Assembly: GCA_958298945.1 (NCBI GenBank)
Contig: OY282609.1
Span: 60,174,220-60,238,219 of the forward strand
Direction: 5' to 3'
Source: Atherix ibis
Taxonomy: Eukaryota > Arthropoda > Insecta > Diptera > Athericidae
Length of the DNA stretch: 64,000 bases
A program made the translations under genes and the position numbers. The notes beneath the pieces were generated by a model. The model was given only the letters and a program-made list of their open reading frames with translations, was not told the origin of the DNA and did no database searches. Shown piece after piece: positions 37,421-49,125 of the stretch. How positions within the stretch are numbered: position 1 is the stretch's first letter; the number at the start of each line of letters is the position of its first letter.

Positions 37421-40199
37421 ATTAATCCTAAAACCTCCTCATCCTATTATTGAAACTGCGGTGTGACTGCTCAGCAACATTTTGGATGTTGAACTTGGAA
37501 TTTCACTATCCTGTAGTGTCATCGCGTAGTCGATTCGCTGCCGAGGCATACACATATTTCCTCACATCCACGAAATATTTACAAATTTTTTGGAATGGAG
37601 TGTTTTTCTGTCATTTCAGCTTATAAGGCTCTTCAAAAACAAAATCTTATCTCTCGCCGTAAATTTTAGTTCTAATTAGTCTCAACAAAAATAAATAAAA
37701 TATTTACTATTTTTTTCGAATCATTTCCGTCAATCCAGGGTTCTTCAAAATCGAAATTTAATTTCCCAATAAAAATTTAAAGTTTGTAGAGTTTCTTACC
37801 TATAAAAATGGTGGTACCCGTCATTTTGAAAAATCAAGAAAGCCTTAAATTTGTACGCAAGTCTACGAAATAATTTAGAACTGTGTGTTCCACTATCTTT
37901 TCCTCTTTTACGATAAAAATTCAATTTCTTGTAAACACAAATTTTGTTTGCCTGCATTTTTGAAAATTCAGAAAAACTTCAAATTTTTACTAAATTTGAG
38001 TCGATTGGACTTTTAATAATTTTCCTCAACAAAAATTATCTAAACTTTAATTTTGAGTTTTCTGACTTGCATTTTACAAGATTCCAAATTAACAGGATTA
38101 CGGCTGTTTTTTTTATAAATACAATAATATATTCAGTTATGATTTTTTATATAAAAATGTTCGAAATTATTTATTTTAAATTATCCTTAAAATTTATACA
38201 CTTAAAAGTTCTAGACATTCTCCCATATGAAAATTTATTTTTAGATAAACTTTTTTGTTAAAAATTGTATGTCCTTTTAAATTTGTTGGTTATTAATTTC
38301 AAATGTTCGGCCATTTTTTTTTTTTTTTGAATTATAAATAACTAAAAATATTAGAAAATTTCTGGTCGAAACTGAAATATTTTTAATGTTTTGATAAAAT
38401 TGAAATTTTTGTTTTTGATAAAAATTTAGTTGATTTTTTTCTCTATAAATTCTATTTGTTTAAGAATATTCTAACGATTGCTCGTAAACCCACTTAAATA
38501 ATATTCTACAAAATTTTCTTATAATTTGTACGACTAGAAATAGTAAAACATGACAAAGCTTATTATAAATACATAAGTGCAGGTACAATAGATGCCACAA
38601 AGTATTACGCAATCTGGCATACTCGTATCCTACAATACACAGCAAATCATTAGCTTTGCTATTACCTGTCAACTGATAACTTGGTATCTTCTATCAGAAA
38701 ATTGAATCTTTTTGAATAAATTACCATTTTTTTACTTGGCTATGAGCTGCTGGTTCACACATGCAATCCAATCAAGGTGAATTGAATGAGAAAATTGTTA
38801 TTTTCATTTTATTTTTATTTATAGAGAAATGACATTAGTTATGCAGATTTGATTTTTATAATGGAATTAAAATTAAAAAAAATTTCAAGTTTTCTAGAGG
38901 ACACTTGAGTTTTGATATTTTTTTTTTTTTTTTATAAAGTTGGTAATAATAAATTTTATACACCCACAATTAAATCAGATTTTCCCTATATATCCACAAA
39001 TAAATCTTATCTTTATAAAAATACTTTTGTTTTTATTTTAATGAAATTAACTACCACGTGCAAAAAAAAAACAAACAAAAATGCAATTTTTTTCAAATAT
39101 TTTCTCACATTTTTGCTTTTAGTGAATAGTAAATTTTAATCAGCTTATTTGGATTTCTAAAAGTGAAGATATTACGTGAAAGTTATAAGAGAAAAACTCC
39201 ATTTTCTTAAACTATGAATTGAAAGGGAAAAATTCACAGCAGAAAGAAAAAGTTATTCCCGATTTAGTGAAGTAGAGAAAAAGTTGTGCCAACAAATTAT
39301 GGTTCATAAATTCGATTACCTAATAATAAGTTAACCTGTAATATGTTTTTTACAGAAGAGAAGCAAGTATTATTTTTCTTTACTTTTCATTCAAACATTA
39401 GAGAATGGTGTGCAAGCGTATTTTCTCACCTGTTGACTAGGTGATGTTATTGAATGTACATACGCATACATACATACATACATAACATACCAATTGGAAT
39501 TAGTTGTGTATGTGTATAATATTCAATAGTGTTATTCCGAGTTTCGATCAGAAAAACAAATACTGAAGTTTTAGAAGCTAACAGCAAAGGCGGGTGGAAG
39601 TGTTAAAAATTAGCAATCGATTGATATCGAATACTTGTAGTCAGTTCAATGCAATCCAGTGTGATGTGATATGGTCTGCTACGATCCGTTCCGATGGAAT
39701 ACAGTAAAAAGCCGTTTAGCACCACAACCTTTTCTCATTGTCAGATATTTTTCCCAAGTGAACGAATAATTGAATCTTTTTTCGAACAAAATTTCATGTT
39801 GAGATAAAAATTCACAGGCTAAACATCTTCTTTTGTCTGTTTAGTTAATTTTAATTTTACTTCTTTTTTTGTAATCTTACTGGGAAATGGGAAAAGCTGC
39901 TTCTTTTCTGATGATAGTCAAAAATTGTTTGCAAAATAATTTTTTTTAAGGTTGGTTTTTATTTGTTATGTTCTTTTCTTAAAAAAATTCTACTAAACTC
40001 TCGTTAAAGTGTGTTCATATAACTTTCGCTCTTTACCAATAACTTTCGCTCTTTCCATATTCTTAAACGGCAGCACTATTACACCAGAAAACTAGTAAGA
40101 ACGGAATTTAACGGACGATACAAGATCAAAGCAAACAAACGGACTTGAACTTTGAGGTTCGACCTAGAATCTTACATGACTGTTTCCTTTGAACGTAAA
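37421..40199. other. No recognisable gene
   Basis: AT-rich. A GAATTTT/ACAAAAATTT-like pattern near 37740-38100 recalls the 30-bp repeat at 5170 and 7500, but I cannot establish a period. A (CATA)n tract lies at 39466-39486. Confidence 0.5.
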
Positions 40200-40400
40200 C
40201 TGTGCCTAACCTAACTGAAGGTGTCAAGTCTCACGATCTTGGGAACAAATTGACTTCATCAATACCCGTAATTACGCGTTCTGAGGACTTTTCCCGCAAT
40301 ATGGCGAAAATTTGTTGTGTTGTGTAGCTATTGAAGAAAAATCAGCATCCAAAACCGGTTGTTCGTTCGCCAATTCCATGGTCGGCACATTTCAATTCTT
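40200..40400 (-). pseudogene. IS630-like transposase remnant, C-terminal
   Basis: On the minus strand REKSSERVITGIDEVNLFPR is followed by DLTPS, which aligns with REKFGERVISRNGDVNWPPRSCDLTPLDYFLW of insect IS630-like transposases. A stop codon replaces the Cys. Upstream sequence (40400-40560) is not readable. Confidence 0.58.
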
Positions 40401-41370
40401 GCATGAGTTGAATTTTATATGGACGGACATGTAAGTCCAAGTGCAAAATTTGCCCTTACGTCCCGTAATACAAGCCCAACACGCCGATATCGATAAATTT
40501 GGGTCTTCAACCACATAGAATGTGCGCTACGATAATGCACAGGTCCTTACCCATCCAGTTCCTTCAATTTTTTTACTGTATTAGAGGGGAGATTATAATT
40601 GTCACATCATCCTTCTTATTGTTGTTCACTCAGTAGGGCGAATATAATGACTATACGCTCCCCTTAATGTATGAAACGTATTATCTACGGTAAAATCACT
40701 AATTTTGTAAAAAGTTTTTACTATTTTAACAGGTAACCTATCCATAATGTAAAATGGCAAATCTTCATTTAAACAAATACTTTATTGGATGGCATATATG
40801 TTTGACAGCTGTTAATTAACAGGGCTCTACTTTAGAATGTAGAAGAACTGTATAGGCCTCTAAACAAAAAGAAGAAACACTTCGTATTCTAAAATAGAAA
40901 CTTCCTATTTGCTGTCATGAAGAATAAAACTGTTTATGCAAATGTATTAATTTATACTGACTTGTTCGTTATTTTTATAATTATTTAAAATTTAATAAAA
41001 CCGCACTTAAACTTTCATTTCATGGAGAATGGCGTGTTTTAAGACTCTCCGAAAGTCTACAAAATTGAGGCGCTTGATATTTGATTGATATTTACAAAAT
41101 AAATAATAAACTAAAATACAATTCCATTTAATACCAGAAAATTGGAAAAAAATAAATGTTGCCTTTTGTCGTGTTTAAATTATATTTTTGTTTGAAATAA
41201 GTGAGTTAAAATAAATATTAATTATGCTTTTGGAATTCAATAAACTTCTATTACGAAAACTAGATGTCAGTGGGTATCATGTATACATAAAAAAATCTAC
41301 ACAAAAGTATGCAAGCGTTACAATTTCTCGCAGTTTTTGCAATAATTTATGAAGGTCAGATTTTCGTATA

Positions 41371-42430
41371 CGATGTCTGTTCAAAAAGTATCACGAATTT
41401 TTAATTTCCGCGAGTTATGTATATTCGATTTTCAATTTTTTGTGGCGTTATGTTGGTACTCATGTCTCTCACTTATGCCGACAAGTTCGGCCATTTTGAA
41501 TGTTCAGTTAATTTTTGACAGCTGCTTTCCTTGCACGTGTTTTGGCTCGTCTTCGATTTTTGCCCATTCCAAAAAATGGATCAAAGAATCTGTATCATAT
41601 TTTGTGTAAAAAAATAAAATTAATTGCGCGGACGCATTCCGAATATTGACTGTGGAATATGGTGAAGCTGCCTTGGACCGAAGCAACGTTTATCGGTGGT
41701 ACAAAATGTTCTCAGAGGGCCGAAAGATGTGAACGACGAAAAGCGTGCCGGACGCCCGAGCACGTCAACAACAGCCGAAAACATTAATGAATTGAAGAAA
41801 CTAGTATTGGCCAATCACCGTTAAAGAAGTTGCTGAGGACTTAAACATATCGATTGGCTCATGCGATACGATTTTTACCAATGATTTGTCGTGAGACGGG
41901 TCACCGCGAAATTCGTACCAATATTGCTCAATTTTGACCAAAAACAGCATCGTATTAACATTGCTAAGGAGCTGTTGGACTCTGTCCGCGACGACCCAAA
42001 TTTGCTCCAGAGGGCCATAACTGGTGACGAATCATGGGTTTATGGTTATGACGTGGAAACCAAATCTCAATCATCCCAATGGAAGCTGCCGCACGAACCA
42101 ATACCGAAAAAAGCGCGCCAAGTTCGGTCGAGAAAGTTTTCTTCGATTGCAGGGGCGTGGTGCATCATGAGTTCTTGCCACAGGGTAGAAAGATCAATAA
42201 GGAATATTACCTGCAAGTTATGCGGAAGTTGCGCGAAGCAATCCAAAAATAACACACTAATATTTTTAGCCAAAAACAACACACTAATAATGCCACAGCC
42301 ACCATATTCCCCACTTTTTCTTGGTATCGAAACTGAAGAGCCCCATGAAAGGACGACGCTACGCTACGATTGAGGAGATAAAGACCGAGGAGCTGAACAA
42401 GATCACAAAAAATGATTTTTTGAAGACCGC
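41371..42430 (+). mobile_element. Mariner family A copy, 3'-truncated
   Basis: Directly after a TA, the left terminal repeat is CGATGTCTGTTCAAAAAGTA. The 5' untranslated region matches the copies at 47381 and 56872. Transposase similarity runs to about 42430 (KNDFLKTA), then stops abruptly with no 3' untranslated region or right terminal repeat. The element is therefore truncated at its 3' end. Confidence 0.9.
41576..42430 (+). pseudogene. Mariner family A transposase pseudogene
   Basis: The ATG lies in the same context as at 47576 (MDQRI...). The N-terminal third is shifted in frame and interrupted by stops, with DVNDEKRAGRPSTSTTAENI recognisable. From 41891 a long frame runs RRVTAKFVPILLNFDQKQHR, NIAKELLDSVRDDPNLLQRA and ITGDESWVYGYDVETKSQ (first catalytic Asp kept). 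A deletion then removes the HHDNAPAH block with the second Asp (SKNNTLIFLAKNNT), and another affects the PDLAPCDFFLF block. HERTTLRYD in a shifted frame corresponds to KGRRYATIEE. Confidence 0.9.
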
Positions 42431-44041
42431 GTGTGTATACGCAATTTTTAATCCAAGAGCTGTACTTTCTGAGCTACAATTGATAATAAATACCCAATGA
42501 CGTCTTAAAAGGCAACTAGTCGCGACATCTTTTAACTTGTCAAAATTATCATAATAGGCAGAAAGACTTCGTATTACTTTTTAGTCAATATGTTGTTGTT
42601 AAAAAAATCTACATGGTACGATATATGTAGATGTATAAAACTACCAAAATGGTTAAAAAAATTTTTTATAAAAACTTTTGGTTTAAAATTCCTAAATATG
42701 AGGACGTATTTTACAATGGACTCTCAGAGTTTAATAAAAATAAATCCAATTACTGATGAAATCTGCACTACATATGATCCTGCCATGTCGTTATTCTATG
42801 GCATTATCCTTACTACTTTTCACGAATAGCTACATTTTGATAACTCCAAGATTGCAACTTCTGAACCTCCCGTGAATATTCACTCTGTATTCTGGAAGAA
42901 AAAAATGCTCTTCTAGGTTTTTTTTGTTCTACACAAACAATTTTGGACATTTCTTCAAAGAAAATAATTGAATTAATAATATTGAAATAGTTCTAAGCGT
43001 AAAAATAAATCCACTCCTTTTTCTGCCAAAAAAAACCTTGTTCCAAGCAAATATTCTAAGGATCCTTTTACCTTTTGATGCAATAGATTTGCTAATTGAC
43101 TACATAAATAAAAATTCAAATTAAAATCACTAGAACCATTCACTGCTACTTTATCGATTTTATTTGTCCGATTACGTAAATTACTTTTTCTATATTTAAA
43201 CGACTGACATGTGAACTGCCATCAGGTAGATACTCGAATATTGCAAAGTAATCATGTGGAACTAGTTTGACCCATTTTTCATTTGTAATTTTTTCAATTT
43301 TCCATTAAGAACCATTTCCATTCACAATTTCTATGCTAGTTCATCTCTTCATCAACTCATAAATAATGCGATATTTTTCTTTTATCAAATTCTAACCTGA
43401 ACATTATAGAAGAATACCTTCAGTTCAGAATAAATATTTCTAGGGTACAATTATTCGTATTTTATATGAAAATTGAAATAACCTCAGATGCGAGTATGGT
43501 TAGAGAGTCATGCAAGAATTCAATCGAAATCGCTATAAACCACTAATTTTTCAATCAATATTCATCACTACCAAGCAACATAATCGTCAATTTGATTGTT
43601 TCTGTCTTTGTTGATGTCAGCTCGCAATTTTGTGTAAAAAGTAGGAAGTTTTTGTGGGTAGTAAAAAAAGGGGGAGCCCAAAAGGTATGCATTATTTCCG
43701 TACTTTTAACCAATTTGAACTGGTGGTCTCACAGCATTAATAAAATCCATACCATCAGTTTTATGCGCAAAAGCATCTCTACAGCGCCTTTTGTTGAACC
43801 AGAGTTCTTGGTCGATGTTGTCCATGGTGGATTCATGGTTGTTCCCATTTTAAGATGCAACAAAAGCTTTTCCATGAATCGATGCTAATGAAATTTTTAT
43901 TACGCTGACGATTGTTAGGGCAAATGAAAAATGAAATTGAAAACTGATTTTTGATTCATTAATGAGCCTAACTTTTCAAATTTTCAATAAATTCTAATTA
44001 AATTTGGTAACAAATTGTTCAATTCTTTAGAGCTTTCGATC

Positions 44042-44077
<36 letters not shown>

Positions 44078-47049
44078 TTTTGCTATTGTACGAACTGGAA
44101 AAGTTTATAATATAAACAACAAATAATTATAATATTGTCAACAGAGAAGTTTTGCTACAATTCTTCCATGAATGCTTTGACAAATTATTTAAATGAATTT
44201 GTGATTTGTGTTTTTTGACTTTAGTAAAATTTTGTTTAAGAATTTTTTTTGTTTGTTTTGTAAATATTTGTTTTTTAAAGAAATTTCATAAGACATTATT
44301 TATTACGAAGTATTATTAAATAAAAGTTTGAAAATACTTTGAAATATTTGAAAATTTTTAACAAAACTTATTGTAATTAATTTGAATGATTTCATTTTTG
44401 TTTCTTAACGATTTAAATGGATTTCGACAAATGTTTTAGTATATATTTTAGTTGAAAAGACTTAAAAACTGGAAGGTTTTTTGTTTTTGTGAAATTTAAA
44501 AACTTAAAAGTTGCTTTCATTTGTTTTTTATTTTTATTTTTTGGTCAAGATCATGGAGGGAAATTTGGTAACTACTTTATATCCAAAAATACCTCATTAT
44601 ATTGATGGTACCTGTTTTTATTAGAATTACTAAAATAAATTTTTTTAGAATATATTCTTTAAAAACATTTTTTCATAAAGGATTATCAATTTTCATTTCA
44701 TTATAATAGACTTTTTGCAGGACCCGATTCTTTTGAGAGAATTGCTCATGACTTTTTCACATATTTGGGGCTGTAATTTGGCCATTACTTGACGGTTGTT
44801 AGTTTTTAAACGCTCTTAAGCTTAGGGATTGTCTGCGTGAATACGATCTTCCAATACGAAAAAAATTCAATGACGTCAAACACACATTAAAATTGTCTAA
44901 AAGAAATATCATAAAAGTGCGAAAATGTTTTGCAAAAAACATCACCAATATTTTAAAGATCTAAATGAATTTATTTAAATTTTTCGGCAAATACATGCAA
45001 TCTGACTTTCCAGAATCACAAAATCTTACCAATCGGATCCATACATCTTCAACAATTTAGCATACCGAGTATTAACGGTGGTATTACTAAAGGTAGTATC
45101 GTTGATCCCAATTCTATTTGCGGCAAATTTAAGCAATTGAAATTGGCTTGACCTTCGCTGTTCACTGTTTTATGTTATAGTAAAAACTGCAAAAAAGTTT
45201 GCATATTTTTTAAAAATATTTCTTAAATAAAAACCATTGTGACCTTTAAAAGTACTTAATTTTTATCAGTAAATGTAATTTTTACGATTTTTTTGGTCTT
45301 TTTATGCTGATGTTATCAATAATCTTTTTAGCAAATATAATATACAATTTATGATAATTAAGTAAATACATTAACACAAAAATGAGATTTAAATTATTAC
45401 AATAATAAGTACAATATTACGATAATTAACTAAAAAATTAATAATTTTACATTTGTAAACATTTAAACAAAATTGTTTTCTTTGAATACCAAAAAAAAAA
45501 GCGCATACACTGACATAAGATTTGGTTGCGACGTGAAAAGTTTCCAAAATTTTTATGGATGTCAGGGTTTTTATGTTAAAGTTTATAGTCAAATATGCAA
45601 TATTGAAATTTTGTTGTTCAATTAAATTTTTATTCATGCACGTTTCTTAGACCTTGATTATTTTTATTATAGTATTAAAAAAATTGTATTAAAATTCGTG
45701 ACAAACTATATATACGAGTATACATAAACTTCGTCATGGCATGGTCATTTATTGTATTAAGGAAATTGAATATATTCAATTTGTATAATTTTCTATTAAA
45801 AATTTGTTATACATTTTTTGTTTAGTTTTATTATTTTTAAGAATTGAGTGTATAATTTGAAAACTATGCTGGAACAAATGGAGAACAAATTTTTTATTAG
45901 AAGTATAGAAAATAGTAATCACGAAGCTATCGTAAATATCCTTCATGATCTTTATGAGAAATACAAATTATGTGTATCTATTGACTATGCCATTTTTGTT
46001 ATAAAAGATAGATTCCTATCTAGTCGTGATTATGGTATCCATAATTTATCAAAGATAGTCTGGTGTTGTCAGGAACATATTATTTTCGATTGTATTTCCT
46101 TAGCTCATAATAGTAGAGTATTATGACGTTTAATATTCTATAATAATATTTATGATCATGTGACGAATATTGTCAATTGAATATTGTGAAGGTGGGAATT
46201 TTTCAAAGAAAACCGGCGTGGCGTCAAGAATGGCGCCGTCATAGGTGCAAATAGAATTCGTGCATGAATTTTAGTATGTTTGTAAATAATGGTTAGATAG
46301 TAAAGTTATCATTACTCTTAAACATTTCTCAAGAGTAGTTTGCAAACGGTCTACTACGTGATACGATTGCATTGTTAGTAATATCTATTATATTGTAATA
46401 TCCATCACTATCATACCATCATAAGTGGCTTTGCTCATTTTTGCACTGTTCTAATCAGACTCTTTGCTTTTTTGTTAATGTATTCTTACACGTATAATAT
46501 TTGCAGTGCAATAAAAATTGTGATTTTCTGCAGTTTTGGTTATTATTTCTAAAAATAATCTTTTTGACAGTAAAATAAAAATTTCAGATAATTTTCTGGG
46601 TTAAAAATGCTAGAAGAATACGTAACTCCAAAAAGTTAATCGTAATCGCGTTGGTTGATATTGAAATTAGTGTTTTCTAAATTTGTAAAAAAATGCAGAG
46701 GTGGACATTTTTTTGAAGTCAATGCACGGGAGAACAGCTGAGCTTTTTTTTAAAATTTGGACTGCATTTTTGTATGGAGAGAAATTCTTAAAAAAAACAC
46801 ACAATTCGAAGAAATCATTTCGTTAATTTACGTTCTAATGTGAAAATTTTACAAATTTGGGCAAAACTATAAAATTAAAAAAATTCTTTAAAAATCATTG
46901 AATAAATATTAATGTTAATCGAATTCCTTATGTCTCGCTTTAATAAAAATGATTGAGTTAAATTTCAAATTTTTTTAATATTACATGACTTACAGTTTAA
47001 TTAATCTTTTTCCAATAAATATGGAAATCTTTAGAAAAACCAGCTCTCG
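42431..47049. other. No gene recognised
   Basis: AT-rich. An 86-codon plus-strand ORF (45866-46126, starting MLEQMENKFF) is the least random-looking open frame but has no recognised domain. The remaining small ORFs look like chance. Confidence 0.5.
44042..44076. repeat. (TTA)n microsatellite
   Basis: About eleven to twelve perfect copies of the trinucleotide TTA in a row. Confidence 0.95.
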
Positions 47050-47380
47050 GCCGCTTACATCCCCTATTCGAATCCTCAAATTTAATTCCCAACCATCCCA
47101 CCGAACAGTCCACTACCCAGCAGTTTCGTTAAGACGTCGATTTCATTGGAAAAGAGAAGAAAAGAGTCTTTTTCTGTTTTAAAGAAAAGAGGTTATTAGA
47201 CATAAGACAAGCCTTTGATTGAGTGTGGCACCGGGCTTACTCTGGATCCGTCCTTCCACATAGAAACTGGTACTAAAATCATTCCTTACAAACCGGAATT
47301 TTCAAATAAATGGCAAATCTCCCATATTCATTGGTGTTCCGCAAAGAAGCCTATTTGGTCCCATCCTCTACAATATACAT
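47050..47380 (+). pseudogene. Jockey-like reverse transcriptase fragment
   Basis: HRTVHYPAVSLRRRFHWKRE and, after a frameshift, LLDIRQAFD-stop-VWHR correspond to the block FLDIEKAFDxVWHxGL that includes a catalytic Asp of the polymerase. SFLTNRNFQINGKSPIFIG and VPQRSLFGPILYNI, in shifted frames, match the later IxSYLxxRxF and VPQGSVLGPxLYNI blocks. The mariner family A element at 47381 interrupts it just after the LYNI motif. Confidence 0.8.
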
Positions 47381-47936
47381 GAGGTCTGTTCAAAAAGTAT
47401 CGCGAATTTTAAATTTTCGCGGGTTACGTATATTCGATTTTAGATTTTTTTGTGGCGTTATGTTGGTACTCATATCTCTCACTTTTGTTAATATTTTGAA
47501 TGTTCAGTTAGTTTTTGACACCTGCTTTGCTTGCACGTGTTTTAGCTCGTCTTCGATTTTTGTCCATTCTAAAAAATGGATCAAAGAATCTGTGTCAAAT
47601 TTTGTGTGACAAACAAAATTAATTGCGCGGACGCATTCCGAATGTTGGCTGTGGTATATGGTGAAACGACCATGGACCGAAGCAACGTTTATCGGTGGTA
47701 CAAAAAGTTCTCAGAGGGCCGAGAAGATGTGAACGATGAAAAGCGTGCCGGACGCCCGAGCACGTCAACAACAGACAAAAACATTGATGAAGTGAAGAAA
47801 ATAGTATTGGCCACTCGTCGAATCACCGTTAGAGAAGTTGCTGAGGCCTTAAACACATCGATTGGCTTCTGCCATACGATTTTTACCAATGATTTGGGCA
47901 TGAGACGGGTCGCCGCGAATTCGTACCAAAATTGCT
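47381..47936 (+). mobile_element. Mariner family A copy, truncated at a junction with mariner B
   Basis: The left terminal repeat is GAGGTCTGTTCAAAAAGTAT, followed by the family's 5' untranslated region. From the ATG at 47576 the transposase N-terminus is almost intact: ICVKFCVTNKINCADAFRML, VYRWYKKFSEGREDVNDEKR, AGRPSTSTT, ITVREVAEALNTSIG and NDLGMRRVAA. A missing A shifts the frame at RVAAKFVPKLL. At about 47936 the element stops inside the sequence CCAAAATTGC and mariner B begins in opposite orientation. Confidence 0.9.
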
Positions 47937-49090
47937 TCTCTTTTGAAGCAGACCACTCATCAAGCCATTTTCGGACGTCTATGTAAGAATCGAAGTGCTG
48001 CTCAGCGAGTGCGTGGCCCATCGACGAAAACAGGTGGTAGTCGGACGGGACCAGGTCTGGTGAATAAACGGGGTGGGGTAGCACCTCCCAGTTGAGTGTC
48101 TCCAAGTAGTTTCGGGCCATTTTTGACGTATATGATAGTGCGTTGTCGTGGAGGAAAATCAGCTTGTCATGTCTTTGTTGATAATCCGTCCTTTTTTCAC
48201 GCAGAGCAAGGTGCAATTTGATCAGTTGTTGGTGGTAGCGGTAGGCATTGACAGTTTCACCAGGTTTTAATATCTCATAGTAGACGATACCCTGCTGATC
48301 CCACCAAACGCACAACATCGTCTTCCGTCCGAAGCGATTTGGTCTTGGGGAAGATGTTGATGGTTGGACGGGATCAACCCACGATTTCTTGCGTTTAGGA
48401 TTCTCGAAATATATCCACTTTTCATCGCCTATCACAATCCTATGCAGGAACGACTTTCTTTTTTGTCTAGAGAGCAAGATTTCGCATTTGTTTTGGCTTC
48501 GCTCCATCTGCATATCGTCCAATTTATACGGTACCCATTTTCCGGTCTTTTCAATCTTCCCCATGACACGCAGACGCATGGAAATGGCTGGTTGAGTAAC
48601 ACCCATTGCTCCGCGAGCATTTTTTGCGATTGGGTATCGTCTTCGTCCAAAAGAGTCTGCAATTGAACCTTCCTAGGCCGATTTTCACGGTTCTTGTTCC
48701 ACAAGTCAAAATTGCTGTCTTTGAACCGACGAAACCAATATCGGCACGTTGGTTCCGATAAAGCACTGTCAGCATAGGCCTTCATAAGCATTCGATGCGA
48801 TTCGGCAGCCGATTTCTTCAAATTGAAGCAGAAAAGCAGAGCATCCGCATATGCTCTTTTTCTGGCACAAAGGTAGATATGATTACCAAAGGAAAAATGT
48901 ATGTTGTTGTACGAAATTGCTGACAATATGAACTGATTAACGTTGACAGATGTCAAACTCATAAAAAAAAGTATGGCGTGCCCATGGTAGCTTAATACGC
49001 TCACTCACGCCATCTTTGACCAAACAGCAGATTTAAGCTTACACACCTGGTAATATCTCGAAAAATTATGCGAGATATTACCAGGTGTGT
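47937..49090 (-). mobile_element. Mariner family B copy, 3'-truncated, with intact catalytic triad
   Basis: On the minus strand the N-terminal HTH region reads CRYWFRRFKDSNFDLWNKNR up to DDTQSQKMLAEQ. A single missing T at about 48606 shifts into the frame GVTQPAISMRLRVMGK, GKWVPYKL, SFLHRIVIGDEKWIYFENPK, TMLCVWWDQQGIVYYEILKP, FLHDNALSYT and YSPDLVPSDYHLF. All three catalytic Asps are present, the last two 34 residues apart. The C-terminal end breaks off at SASKEKQF, at the junction with family A. Beyond the 5' end lies a short inverted repeat (49041-49090) that may be the terminal repeat, duplicated. Confidence 0.92.
49041..49090. repeat. Perfect 20-bp inverted repeat (mariner B end?)
   Basis: ACACACCTGGTAATATCTCG at 49041-49060 and its exact inverse at 49071-49090 flank a 10-base spacer. 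A third partial copy, ACCTGGTAATATCTC, follows at 49095-49109 in direct orientation. Its position 5' of mariner B suggests terminal repeats of one or two elements inserted next to each other. Confidence 0.8.
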
Positions 49091-49125
49091 AATAACCTGG
49101 TAATATCTCCATTTTTTGGAATTGT

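Noticed and set aside
43592..43888. 98-codon plus-strand ORF
   Set aside because: No motif on either strand, no sign of transposase or host protein.
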